In this document: piece by piece, positions 32,327-42,308 of the stretch
Layout: every line of letters starts with the position of its first letter
Numbering within the stretch: position 1 is the first letter of the stretch
The notes under the pieces: model-generated
The model's input: the letters and a program-made list of their open reading frames with translations, nothing else
Database searches by the model: none
Told to the model about the DNA's origin: nothing
From: Lotus japonicus
Taxonomy: Eukaryota > Streptophyta > Magnoliopsida > Fabales > Fabaceae
Reading direction: 5' to 3'
Length of the DNA: 64,000 bases
Assembly (NCBI RefSeq): GCF_012489685.1
Contig: NC_080042.1
Location: 34,167,158 to 34,231,157 of the forward strand
Translations under genes and position numbers: made by a program

Positions 32327-32719
32327 CTAGAATGGAGGATCTCTCCTCATTCTTCTGCACTCCTGGCGCTGCTCTGACCTATCCTTCTCCAGACGCTCCA
32401 GTACATGCTGGATGTTGCTGAGCCTGTTCTTTAGCTCATCCCTCTCCAGAATCTCTTCTGAAGTCTTGAGCTTCTCTTCCAAACACTCTTTCTCTTCCAG
32501 CAGCTTGAGTTCAAGCCGGCTGAGTTCTTGCACCTCCTCCACGAAGGCAAGAAATTCCTTCAGGTCTCTCTCCAACTCTGGACGCAGGTCCTCTTCCAGC
32601 AGTGTCCGTGTTAGCTCCGAGATGGTCGCTGTACCCTCTGGATGCCTGATGTTAAGGAACAAGTCCTCTTCAAAGGCCTTCTTCCTCAGCTCTTCTAGTG
32701 CTACGTTGTATGATGCCAT
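32327..32719 (-). CDS. Antisense coiled-coil ORF of element C (unknown function)
   Basis: An intact ORF of 130 codons on the strand opposite gag, pol and ORF3, from the ATG at 32717-32719. The N-terminus MASYNVALEELRKKAFEEDL leads into LNIRHPEG; most of the rest is Leu/Glu/Lys/Arg-rich with heptad-like spacing and is predicted by inspection to be a coiled coil. The end is a basic tail, RRMRRDPPF. Orthologous ORFs exist in A (5826-6214) and B (17744-19499, split), with start, length and C-terminal PPF conserved. A TATA-like box sits 61 bases upstream. No signal peptide, membrane segment or known domain was recognised. Extra antisense ORFs are known from some plant LTR elements (for example Retand-type Gypsy), but I do not recognise this protein. 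Confidence 0.75.
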   Translation of the reverse strand: MASYNVALEELRKKAFEEDLFLNIRHPEGTATISELTRTLLEEDLRPELERDLKEFLAFVEEVQELSRLELKLLEEKECLEEKLKTSEEILERDELKNRLSNIQHVLERLEKDRSEQRQECRRMRRDPPF

Positions 32720-32772
32720 TCTTTTTTACTGAAAATTGTTCGAGGTGTGAAGCTTACCTTTCTCTCCAACGC

Positions 32773-32780
32773 TTTTTATA
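32773..32780 (-). promoter_or_regulatory. TATA box of the antisense ORF in element C
   Basis: TATAAAAA on the minus strand, 61 bases from the ATG at 32719. The sequence further upstream (32800-32880), with CTCGAG and a GGTGGTAAAC block, is conserved with A and B. Confidence 0.6.
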
Positions 32781-33508
32781 GACTTCACTTTCTCTCTGCA
32801 AGTTAATGCTCCTACAGTTTCTCGAGGTTAAGTTCTTGGTAACTGACCCTTCTATTTACTCACTTGACCGGTGGTAAACATTCATCCCTTGCATTAACTC
32901 TTTTATTTATTTCGCCTAACTCTGATTCTTGCATCGTTTTCACTTTCTTTTAAACTTAGACCTTCTCTAAGGGGGAGTACCTTGTACTTCAAGCTAAGTT
33001 TTTCACACCCCAAGCTTTTTGCTTATGACAAAAAGGGGGAGTACACCCAGTTTTTGATGTGTAAGATGTGTTAGTGTGATTTATTTTTCTTTTGGAGATT
33101 TTAAGAGTTCCACCTTCATGACCATAGATGTGTCACTGGGCAAATACAAGGAATACATTTCACTTCTTCTGAAGTGATTCTAAGTTGACTCTGATACCCA
33201 AGACTCTGATACCTTGTCCATGACTCTGATCACTTATGCGCTCTGATTATTCGTTTTTCATCTATGTCATAAGTTTTTCATTCTGAACTCTTACATCATT
33301 TAGCTCAGAATCTAGACTTTACTAACGTTTTCATCAAGTATTAGATTCAGGGGGAGCTAAGCTCAGAATCAAGCAGTGACTTGAATTCAGAATGAGCAAG
33401 ATAAACTATTCACATCAGGATAAGTCTTATTCTATATCTCTAAACTCTGAGTGAATTCAGTTTAATGTTTAAGAATTGTTCATCAAAAATCCTAGTTTTG
33501 TCATCATC
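32781..33508 (+). other. 3' noncoding region of element C with repeated polypurine-like tracts
   Basis: Contains three GGGGGAG tracts before the true one: 32969-32978, 33030-33042 (AAAAAGGGGGAGT) and 33349-33357. The upstream part presumably holds the antisense promoter. No plus-strand gene. Confidence 0.6.
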
Positions 33509-33522
33509 AAAAAGGGGGAGAT
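33509..33522 (+). promoter_or_regulatory. Polypurine tract of element C
   Basis: AAAAAGGGGGAGAT abuts the 3' LTR start. Confidence 0.88.
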
Positions 33523-34735
33523 TGTAAGATCAAGTTTTGATCGAGTAGTACAACTCTATGTTTTGATGATTACAAGTTAACCTTTTGATATGAACAATTG
33601 TGGTACTCTAACGTGTTTTTCTGAGTGTGCTATTTACAGGCTCTGACCTCAACTCAATCTAACACAAATCAGAAGCACTGTGTATAAAGAGTAACCCAAG
33701 CAACGCTTTCGCATTCACCATGTTCAGTATGAACAGTGGAAAAGCTTCAGAAGTTCTGAAGTTATACAAACTCTGATGTGGACTCAGTCGCTAGAAGCTC
33801 TGAAGATCCAGAAGTTCTGATAACCAAGAAACACTGAAGGTTCAGATGTTCTGATGGTGTAGAAGACTCTGAAGATCCAGAAGCTGATTAGTGGAAACTC
33901 TGAAGTCCAGAAGCAAGAAACTCTGAAGGCCATGTTCTTCCCTCTGAGTTCAGAATCAGAAGATACAATGGTCAGAGGATCTGTGCTTTCCCTCTGACTC
34001 TGATCAACCGGCTTCACAAGTTCCAATACGAAGCATTCCTCTGATCAGAAGTCTCCTAGGTTAAAAGGTCAAGTCGCTATCCAAGTACAAAAGCAAGTGT
34101 ACCTTCCTGACGACCTACCTAACGTTCTCAGCCACAGCAGAAGCTGGATTTTCCAGAACTGCCCTCCAACGGTAGCATTTCCCATGCAACGCTCAACCCT
34201 AATCCTTGGAGTATATATAGAGGCTGAAGATTGAAAGAAGCGGCGAAGAAAAGAAGCAACACATACGCGCAAGACATATTCAAAATATTCTAAGCTTTCT
34301 TTCATCTGAAATTCATTGAGTTTACTATTAGCTTTTTAGAAGCAAATCTCTTGTAAACATTTCTTTGATAAACAGTTTGTTTAGTTCCTTTAGGAGATCA
34401 AGGTTGATCGGATCCTAGAGAAGACTAAGAGAGTGAATCTTAGTGTGAGCTAAGTCAGTGTAATTGTTAGTCACTTGTAGGTTTCAAGTGCAGTTGTAAC
34501 TCTTACCTGATTAGTGGATTGCCTTCATTCTAAGAAGGAAGAAATCACCTTAACGGGTGGACTGGAGTAGCTTGAGTGATTTATCAAGTGAACCAGGATA
34601 AAATCCTTGTGTGCTTCTCTATCTCTTATCTTTAGCACTTAAGTTCTCGAAAGATTTGTCAAAATCTTTAAGGTGGAAGTTTTGTACTGAAAACGTTATT
34701 CAAACCCCCCCTTTCTACCGTTTTTCATACCTTCA
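33523..34735 (+). repeat. 3' LTR of element C
   Basis: 1213 bases, nearly identical to 22635-23847, with TATATATA at 34212-34219. It is followed by the target duplication ACCGT. Confidence 0.93.
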
Positions 34736-34740
34736 ACCGT

Positions 34741-35312
34741 TGATTCAATTGGCTTGGTTGGTAGCTTCATTAAATGTTACTTCTGAAGCAAGTCTATTCT
34801 TTAGCTTGAAAGGTGATGTTTGTCAGCTAGTAGGTGGTGATAGACATTGGGCTACTTTTCAGATAAGAGACAATTTGGCAATTTGATGTTGACGGCTTGT
34901 ACTTTTCCTCGTTGGTCAGCATGCCTTTTGCTAAAGCAAGTTTTGTCTTTATCTGATTTAGTTTGAATGAAATTCAAGTGATTGTCATAAGATTTGAATG
35001 TGAGACAACTGGTTGAAATCAAACTGAATCTTTGGCGCTCAAAATATTGCTTGAAATATATGATTGATGATGTGTCATTGAACGATCAGAATTTTCAGCT
35101 AGGGTACAATAGTTGCAAGGTTCCTTCTTTTCCTGGAGAGAAAAATTTCTTCTTAATAAGTGACAGAACGTTGAGGCGTGTGATATAGAGCCAAGTTTCT
35201 CCTGTAATTAAGAATGTTATCAGTGAATAAATTTTTCAAAGAGACTTCTATTATAAAATTGTTATGATCAAAATAAGATTTTAAAAACGTTATGATGCGT
35301 TTGAACTTAACA
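34741..35312 (-). repeat. 3' LTR of element D, right piece
   Basis: Continues the LTR interrupted by C and matches 50221-50805 in D2. It ends TTTGAACTTAACA, whose complement TGTTAAGTTCAAA is the LTR start. Confidence 0.85.
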
Positions 35313-35680
35313 ATCTCCCCCTTTTTGATAATGACAATTTTTATGGAAAGAGGTAATTGATATGATAAACTCCCCCTGAGTTTAATAAGATTTTCAAAAA
35401 AAAATATTTTAAGCTTGAGAGTTTGAAAAAGAATTAAAATTCTAAGTGTACTCCCGCTAAGATTGATAGTGCTTTACGTTTGATAGCACTTAGCACCTAA
35501 TTAAAATCCTTCTCTTTCTCTCTTCTCCCCCTTTGGAATTATTAAAAAGAAACAGGCATTGAGAAATGATCTAGCATTTATAAGAGAATTAGAGTACGAT
35601 AGATAGAAGTTGCAAGAAATTAAAGTGTAAATTGTTCAGAAATTTAAACAACATAGGACGATAACGAGAGAAATTGGCCA
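35313..35680 (-). other. Polypurine tract and 3' noncoding region of element D
   Basis: The complement of 35313-35326 reads AAAAAGGGGGAGAT, the plus-strand primer. Two further CCCCCT tracts (35370-35378 and 35526-35532) resemble the repeated tracts of element C. There is no antisense ORF like that of A, B and C. Confidence 0.75.
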
Positions 35681-38067
35681 TTAGCCAAAACGATTCAGGA
35701 GCAGGTCAATCTTAGAAGCCAGATCATAGAAGAGGCTGTTCATCTGATTCTTGTGATCTTCAAAGTCGCTCCGGCGAACAAATTGAGCCTCCAGAGGTTG
35801 CTCCAAGTTTCCCTGTTCATGCCCTTGATCATTGTCAGCATCAGAGAGAGTGAGATCTTCTTCAGCACTTGCATTGTTCAGCGGAGCTGAACATTCACCT
35901 TCATCATGAAGCTTGCCTTTCCCTTTGATAATGCGAAGTTTTTCTGGACGCAGGAGAATTTCTGGAATGTTCCTTGGCAGCAGGACATAAACCCAGTTTC
36001 CCAAGGCAATGATTAAAGCAGTGACTCTGTTCAGGAGAGAGTAGGACATTGTACCAACATATCCTTCAGTGGCACAAACTTGCCATTCATCCTAGTCCGG
36101 TACCTTGCTGGCCTCCAAGTGAAACTTGTAGCCAACTTCTGAAGGTTTCTTCCATGAAAGGGACACGGAACGGTTTGGTGATTTTTCAATCTTCTTAACC
36201 AGTCTCTCTTGAAAGGCCTTGGCAGGTGCCTTGGTCGATCGTACAGTGCGTCTGCGTTTAATGGCAGAGGATGCTAGCGTCTAAAGACGCCTCTTTCTCA
36301 CTTGAGAAAGGATGCAGATATTGCCTGGCTTAGAGTTGTGATTGGGAGGGCTTTCAAGTGTTGAACCTAGTTGATGCTTTTGGAAGGGTTGATCTATTGG
36401 AGTGGTCAGGGTTAATGGAAAGAAGTTGAACAATTGGGACCTTGGTTTGGCTTTTGCAACAATGTGTTCCTCATCAGAGGAATCCATAGTGGTGATGGGA
36501 GAGAATTTAGGTGAACTGTGATCACTGGGATTCACAGTAAGTTCTTCTTGGTTCAGGGTAAGGGAGAGTGATTTTGGTGAGTGGTGTGGTTGAGGGGAAG
36601 TGGTGTTGTGGTGAGGGTCATATGAATCATCAAATAATGAATTGACAAATTCTTGATTTGATATTTCAGCGTTTACCTCATTGTGTGGAAAGTTGGTGTC
36701 CAAAGTTTTGGCAATGGTGGAGTGGATTAGAAAATCTTCATCATTCTCGGGTTCATCGGGTTCATTTGCAAGTGTCTTTCGTTTGTTGTATTTGGGTTTC
36801 TGAACAGGTACAGTGGGTTCATCATCATACTGCTTTCTTAAGCGTTTAAGCTTCTTCTTAGGTTCTGCAAGTTTGCCAGCATGAGATCTTTGCCCAGATG
36901 TTGTTCTGGAAGCAATTGGATTAGAGCCGGTCTGTACAAGAACCCCGCCTTTAGTGATTCTGATTGAACATTCCTTAGTGCCTACCTTTAACACTTCCCT
37001 GGACTGTTCCGGCTCGTCCTCAGGGAACGGTGCAATTCGCAAAGTAGGATTTACAGATCTCTTGCTTGAAACGGTGCTTGCTTGTGCATCCAGTGCCTTC
37101 AAGGTTTTCACCTTCTTTTTGACTACCTTGTTTGCTTGTTATCTTTCTCTTTCAGCTCTTCTCTTTTTGGTCAGGAACTCATCAGGAACTTCTGAATCAT
37201 CATACTCAATGTTCATTTTTCCTACATCTCCTAGCTTGATAGGAGTGGGCCAGATGATGTCATCCTCTATCCTTTCTTCCTTGTTTGCCAGGAAATCCTT
37301 AGTGATTCCTTTCTTCTCAAAGATAATAGTTAGTAGAGACCCAAAAGGAAGAAATCCCTTTCCCATATCCAGAAATTTGATCAAATAGTTCCAGATTAAG
37401 TGAGCCGGATTCACCTTCATTCTTTTCGTAATCTTGTAAATTGCATACCTTGCATGTTCATTGACATGTCCTCTTGCACCATCCTTGGGAAGAACCACCT
37501 TGCTAATCACAGCGTTGGTGAATTTGAGCTCATCCCTGAGATTGCTCACTTCCACTAGTAAAGGATCTTCCTGATCTTTCCAAATGCATCGGTAGTCTCC
37601 TGTCTTTGACCACCACGAGGGAGTGTATCTCTCACCATCATTTAGACTAACATTGAGAGCCTCTGCAACATCTTGTAGGGTAACATCAATGATTCTGTTG
37701 AAGGCCCTTGACTTGATTGTTTCACGATTCTTCACCACAGCGCAGTCATAAAATTCTTTTACAAGAGGCACATAGAGTTCGCGTTGTGCAACACTGTACA
37801 TTGTTTCCCAGTCTTGGTAGAGAAGGTCTGGAAGTCCATCCATCTTCACTCATGTGAACAGCTTCATATCAAGGTATCTTGTGTAACTAGAGTATTATCA
37901 CCCAGCTTCTCTGTCTTCACGACACTTATTTCCTTGTTCTGAACAGATCGATACAGGTTGATCTTTTCAGATCTTTTCCGTAGAATCTCCATTTCAATCT
38001 GTGACTGGGGTGCCTTTCCACCTTTCTTAGAAGGGGCCTTAGCGGCGGTTGCAAGAACTCCGGCCAT
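35681..38067 (-). pseudogene. ORF3 of element D, broken
   Basis: Minus strand. The likely start is the ATG at 38065-38067 (MAGVLATAAKAPSKKGGKAP). The N-terminal block contains LPDLLYQDWETMY and VPLVKEFYDCAVV, the same kind of putative plant transposon protein domain as ORF3 of C but clearly diverged. The middle is Lys/Pro/Ser-rich and the end is LLLNRFG at 35681. Breaks: a frameshift with stops near 37850-37863, TAA at about 37139-37141, TAG near 36281 and TAG near 36093, the last two being Gln and Trp codons in copy D2. It is non-functional. Confidence 0.7.
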
Positions 38068-38596
38068 TAGGTTTTGGAGGAGAGAAAATTTGCAGAGAGG
38101 AAGTTTTCTTTTCTTGGAGGAGAGAGAGAGTGTGTTGCAAATGAGATAGCGTGAGGTAAAAAAAATCTTAGATAGATATGTTAATGTGGAATATGGAATG
38201 ACGGTTTTGGAAGGAAGTGCAAAAAGGAGGTTTCTTTTGAAGAGGAAAATATTAAACAAATGTGTTGTGGTTACACGCGCGATAAAGGCTGACACGGTAA
38301 CAGTTGAGCATTGAATGTGATGTGACTTTTCAGAAATAAAAAGTTGAAGCACGTGCCACGGATATGTTGACATTGAACTTTTCACAATATCAATTTCCAT
38401 GAGTCACTGAACAATAGTTATAGAGGCATAGTGGTACGATGCCGCATGTAAACAATTAGTCTAGACTTGTGAACTGTACTTAGTTCATTCATCGAACGGT
38501 ACCTGCAAAATAGTAAATTACACTTCTATATATTCAATTTGCACAGTGCATATTGATTCTTTCCCTAAGATCAGAGAATCTGCCTTCAAGTAGAGG
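38068..38596 (-). other. Spacer between pol and ORF3 of element D
   Basis: No convincing gene. The open frame reaching to 38400 is an upstream extension of ORF3 without conserved features. The part next to ORF3 is CT-rich on the minus strand, like the leaders in B and C. Confidence 0.45.
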
Positions 38597-39212
38597 TTAG
38601 GTTAAGATGTCAGCAAGTTGATCTTCAGTATGAACATAAGACATATCGATGTGTCCTTTCCCAACTAGATCTCTTATGAAGTGATGTTTAATTTCAATGG
38701 GCTTTGTCCTTGAGTGTTGAACTGGATTCTTCGCAATATTTATAGCGCTATTGTCACATAACAGAGGTATGTGATTTTCCTGAATGTTGTAATCTTCAAG
38801 TTGATGCTTGATCCATAGAAGTTGAGTGCAACATGAGCTTGCTGCTACGTACTCAACTTCAGCAGTGGATAGGGATATGGTACTTTGTATTTTGCTAGAC
38901 CAAGAGACTAAACAGTTTCCTAGAAAGTGGCATCCTCCACTAGTGCTTTTCCGTTCTACCCTGTCTCCAGCATAGTCAGCATCACAATATTCACTTAACC
39001 TGAAATCACTACCTTTCTCATATAACAGACCAAGATTAGCAGTACCTATCAAATATCTAAATATGCGTTTAACAGCACTAAGATGAGATTGTTGAGGGTT
39101 TACCTGGAATCTGGCACATAGACAAACACTGAACATAATGTTAGGTCTGCTTGAGGTAAGGTACAATAGAGATCCTATCATTCCTCGGTACGATGTTGGA
39201 TCAACGGGTGAA
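38597..39212 (-). pseudogene. pol: Pol of element D: end of RT and RNase H
   Basis: Minus-strand reading from [18 protein letters not shown] through SRPNIMFSV, the RNase H blocks CDADYAGD and STAEVEYVAAS, and CDNSAINIAKNP to DQLADILT. It is cut on the right by solo LTR E; the preceding pol residues are found at 47166. A stop follows DILT where relatives continue with KPL. Confidence 0.85.
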
Positions 39213-39756
39213 TGTAACACCCCGATTTCGGTGGCGTCACTTTAGTAACCAAAAAGAAACTTAAAGCGGAAAAACGTGAATATATTTTTTTTTCGATAAT
39301 AGAACCAAAGAGTGAAAGAAATAAACTCCCAACAAAAGATAACAGCACTAATGTATAATATAAATACAGCCCCCGCTGTAAGTAGCAAACCACGTCACGA
39401 GTAAACCTCCAGTGACGGGAAGTAACAGAAGGTAACGCCCGTAGGCAAAATGTACAGACCAAAAGTAAAGGTTAAGTGTCCGCAACACAAACCTCAAAAA
39501 TGAGAATGAGTTAGCCCAAACGGCCTAAAAGAAGACCTCCTAGCCCAACCAACTCTCTGTGATTTCCGTAGAGAAACCACACAAAAAGCTATCGGCGGGA
39601 AACTACCCTGTTCCCAAAAGAACCATAACGGTCAGAGCTAAGACTCTACTCCCACACTAATCCTATCTCGAGGAGCTCACACCAGCACTCAGAACTACGT
39701 GCAAGCGTGATCGTCGTCCGAATCTGAATCCAGAACAACCAAGTCTATGTACACCT

Positions 39757-41647
39757 TGTAACACCCCACTTTTCGTTATTAGGTTATTTATTATTTTATT
39801 TTAATTATTATACTATATGGTAATTTGATAATTTATGTGATTTAATTTGATGATTATGTGATTTAATTAGATGATAAGGTCATTAAGTGATTTTATTAAC
39901 TAATTAAGTGATTATGTGATATAGATAAATAAGATTTTTGGTTTTTATTGTGATATATGGAGTGGAGCCCACTAATATTACTAGTTTAGGGTTATGAGTG
40001 ATATAAGTAGAAGAAAAGAAAGAAAATTAGGATTAGAGAAGCAGCAGAACAGAGAAACACGTGAAAGGTGAAGGAGAGGAGAAAAGAGAAGAAAACCTAG
40101 AATTTGATCTTCAAGAAGAAAAGGGTCTAGGAGGCTTTGTACCGGTGTCATAGAAGGTAAGGGTTTGAGTTTACCTTGTATAATTGTAGAATAACAAAGG
40201 TTGAGTTTAACATGAAGGAACCCCATCATCTTTGAAAATTCAGAACTGAGAGACTGTGTTGAGTGTTAACATGTGGTGAGCAAAATTGATTTTGAGCGAA
40301 ATTGAGGTTCCGGGGAAAATTGGGTTCTGTTCTGTTCTGCCCGGAGATACCCTAACAGTCTGTGTTGTAGAGAGCATAACTCTCTCTACAGAATTCCAAA
40401 TTGAGTGAAACCAATTTTGTATGAAAGCTAACTCATAGGGCTATGTTGGGTAATATTTTCATAATTTTTGGATTATTGGTTCAATACCAGAATCATTTGC
40501 AAGTTCATTCCGTTTCTGCCCGCAGACACCCTAGCAGCCTGTGTTGTAGAGAGCATAACTCTCTCTAAAGAATTCCGAATTGAGTGAAACCAATTTTGTA
40601 TGAAAGCTAACTCATAGGGCTATGTTGGGTAATATTTTCATAATTTTTAGATTGCTGGTTCAATACCAGAATCATTTGCAAGTTCATTCTGTTTCTGCTC
40701 GCTGACACCCTAACAGCCTGTGCTGTAGAGAGCATAACTCTCTCTACAAAATTCCAAATTGGATGAAACCAATTTTGTATGAAAGCTAACGTATAAGGCT
40801 ATGTTTAGTAAAATTTTCATAATTTTTGTAGTGCTCGTTTAGTACCAGATTTATCTGCAAGTTTGCTATGTTCCTGTTAATTTCTGGGATTGATTCTGAA
40901 ACTGATTCTAGTAATTGATATGAGACATTCGATGACTTTGTGTTGCTATTTTGTCAGTGGAATAGTGGATGATTTGATAATTGTATTGAAGTGTTATTTT
41001 TTGCAATTTTGGTGTGATTTCCGTTATGGAATTTGGTGAGAAAATATGTTATATATTTGGGGCTGGAGTGGTCTCAAATTGCATGTTTTAATTTATGAGT
41101 TTTTGCACGAAATACACTTCATTTAGTCAAGAGGCAACGTGTCGGTTTTCATCGGAAAACTGAGGTTTGTCCCAGAACTGGCGTGGTTCTGGAAGTCTGG
41201 AGTGGACTTCATTGGTGGTTAACTGTCTGGAGTGGACGCGGTGATACCGCTAAGGTTAACAATTGGTACCACATGCATACATTAGAGTCTCACACACTAA
41301 GTTTCACGTTTACAGTGGTTTTATGTGTTTGGTGATTTGTTGGTGAATTGTTTTGCTGTTGTGGTAAAGTTGAATTATTATTCTTCTTAAAGCTTATAAT
41401 TTCCCGAAACATTAATAAGAATTGTGAAACTGTCTTGAGAGAAAATATTATAATCACTCAGATTTTAAAGACAATGTGAAGAGTTTATAAAGCAGGATCT
41501 GAATTGTTTACTTGCTCTTTGTTATGCTATATTTTATACAATGTAAGTTCTTACCCTTCTGTTGGAATGATGTTCTATGCGACATCGCTCAGGTACTGGA
41601 GGTAGAGATGTGGTTCATGAGGAGTAGCTTCGGAGAGTCTTAGCTTA

Positions 41648-41681
<34 letters not shown>

Positions 41682-42117
41682 AAATAAGTGTCTTGCTCTG
41701 TAATGTAACACCGGGTAGATATTTTACGTTACTTTTACACTTCTGTTGAGAGGATTTTATAACCTCTCCTTATGGAAGTTGTTGAATAATTTTCTAAATT
41801 ATGGCGATGTCGTACTGTTGATGGCCGAAGTGCCTATGAAATTCAGTTTTGAGTATGATGAATTTTATTGGAATATCAAGGAAGATAAACCTATTTAAAT
41901 AAGTGATTTTATGCATCTTAGGATTATCTGGCTGGTTTAGAAATTTTATTGGCAGAAATAATTCATTCTTTGGAAAGCATATGAACTTATAAATTTTCAA
42001 ACACAATCAGTGTTAATTTTAATGAGTTTTCGTGAAGAAGTGTAATACTCCCTTGATATGTTTTTAAACTCTGATAAACGTTTTTAAATAAAACAATGGG
42101 AAAAAGGGGGTGTTACA
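39757..42117 (+). repeat. 5' LTR of element F
   Basis: TGTAACACCCC at the start and GGGGTGTTACA at the end give an 11-base terminal inverted repeat. Contains a 3 x 179-bp repeat (about 40337-40870) and an ATT microsatellite near 41650-41681. Confidence 0.9.
40337..40870. repeat. Three tandem 179-bp units in the LTR of F
   Basis: Units start at 40337, 40516 and 40695, each with a CTG-CCC motif, AGAGAGCATAACTCTCTCTA and GAAACCAATTTTGTATGAAA. They are diverged by several per cent. The same triplet occurs in the 3' LTR from about 42887. Each unit contains a short hairpin (AGAGAG...CTCTCT). Confidence 0.85.
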
Positions 42118-42308
42118 TTAGTGGTATCAGAGCATGGTCGGTCAATAGACTAGGTTTATCAGCATGTTTATTAACATGTTTAATTCCTTTTGTATTCGAT
42201 ATGTGTTTGTGACGCAATCGATACTGTTTTGGAATTCTCAGGACAATGGTCCCGAGTTGTTCGCTTAAGAAAAATTTCGAGGGCGAAAATTCTTAAGTGG
42301 GGGAGAGT
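42118..42308 (+). other. Minimal interior of element F (primer site and polypurine tract)
   Basis: TGGTATCAGAGC at 42122-42133, directly after the 5' LTR. At 42275-42300 a remnant of the Tekay pol 3' end (TCGAGGGCGAAAATTC, the usual gagGACGAAAttc-type block) runs into the purine tract 42295-42308 before the 3' LTR. No gag or pol remains. Confidence 0.85.

Larger units (their letters stand above)
22635..34735 (+). mobile_element. Element C: complete SIRE-type Copia retrotransposon
   Basis: 12,101 bases. Both LTRs are 1213 bases (22635-23847 and 33523-34735) and I see about seven differences between them by eye. The flanking target duplication ACCGT lies at 22630-22634 and 34736-34740. The related LTR of D2 (near 50215-50225) provides an uninterrupted version of the site. 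All ORFs (gag, pol, ORF3, antisense ORF) are open. It is the youngest SIRE copy here and plausibly competent. Confidence 0.95.

Noticed and set aside
37864..38400. 178-codon minus-strand ORF as a separate gene.
   Set aside because: Its second half is the start of ORF3 of D (ATG at 38067). The first half is spacer translation.
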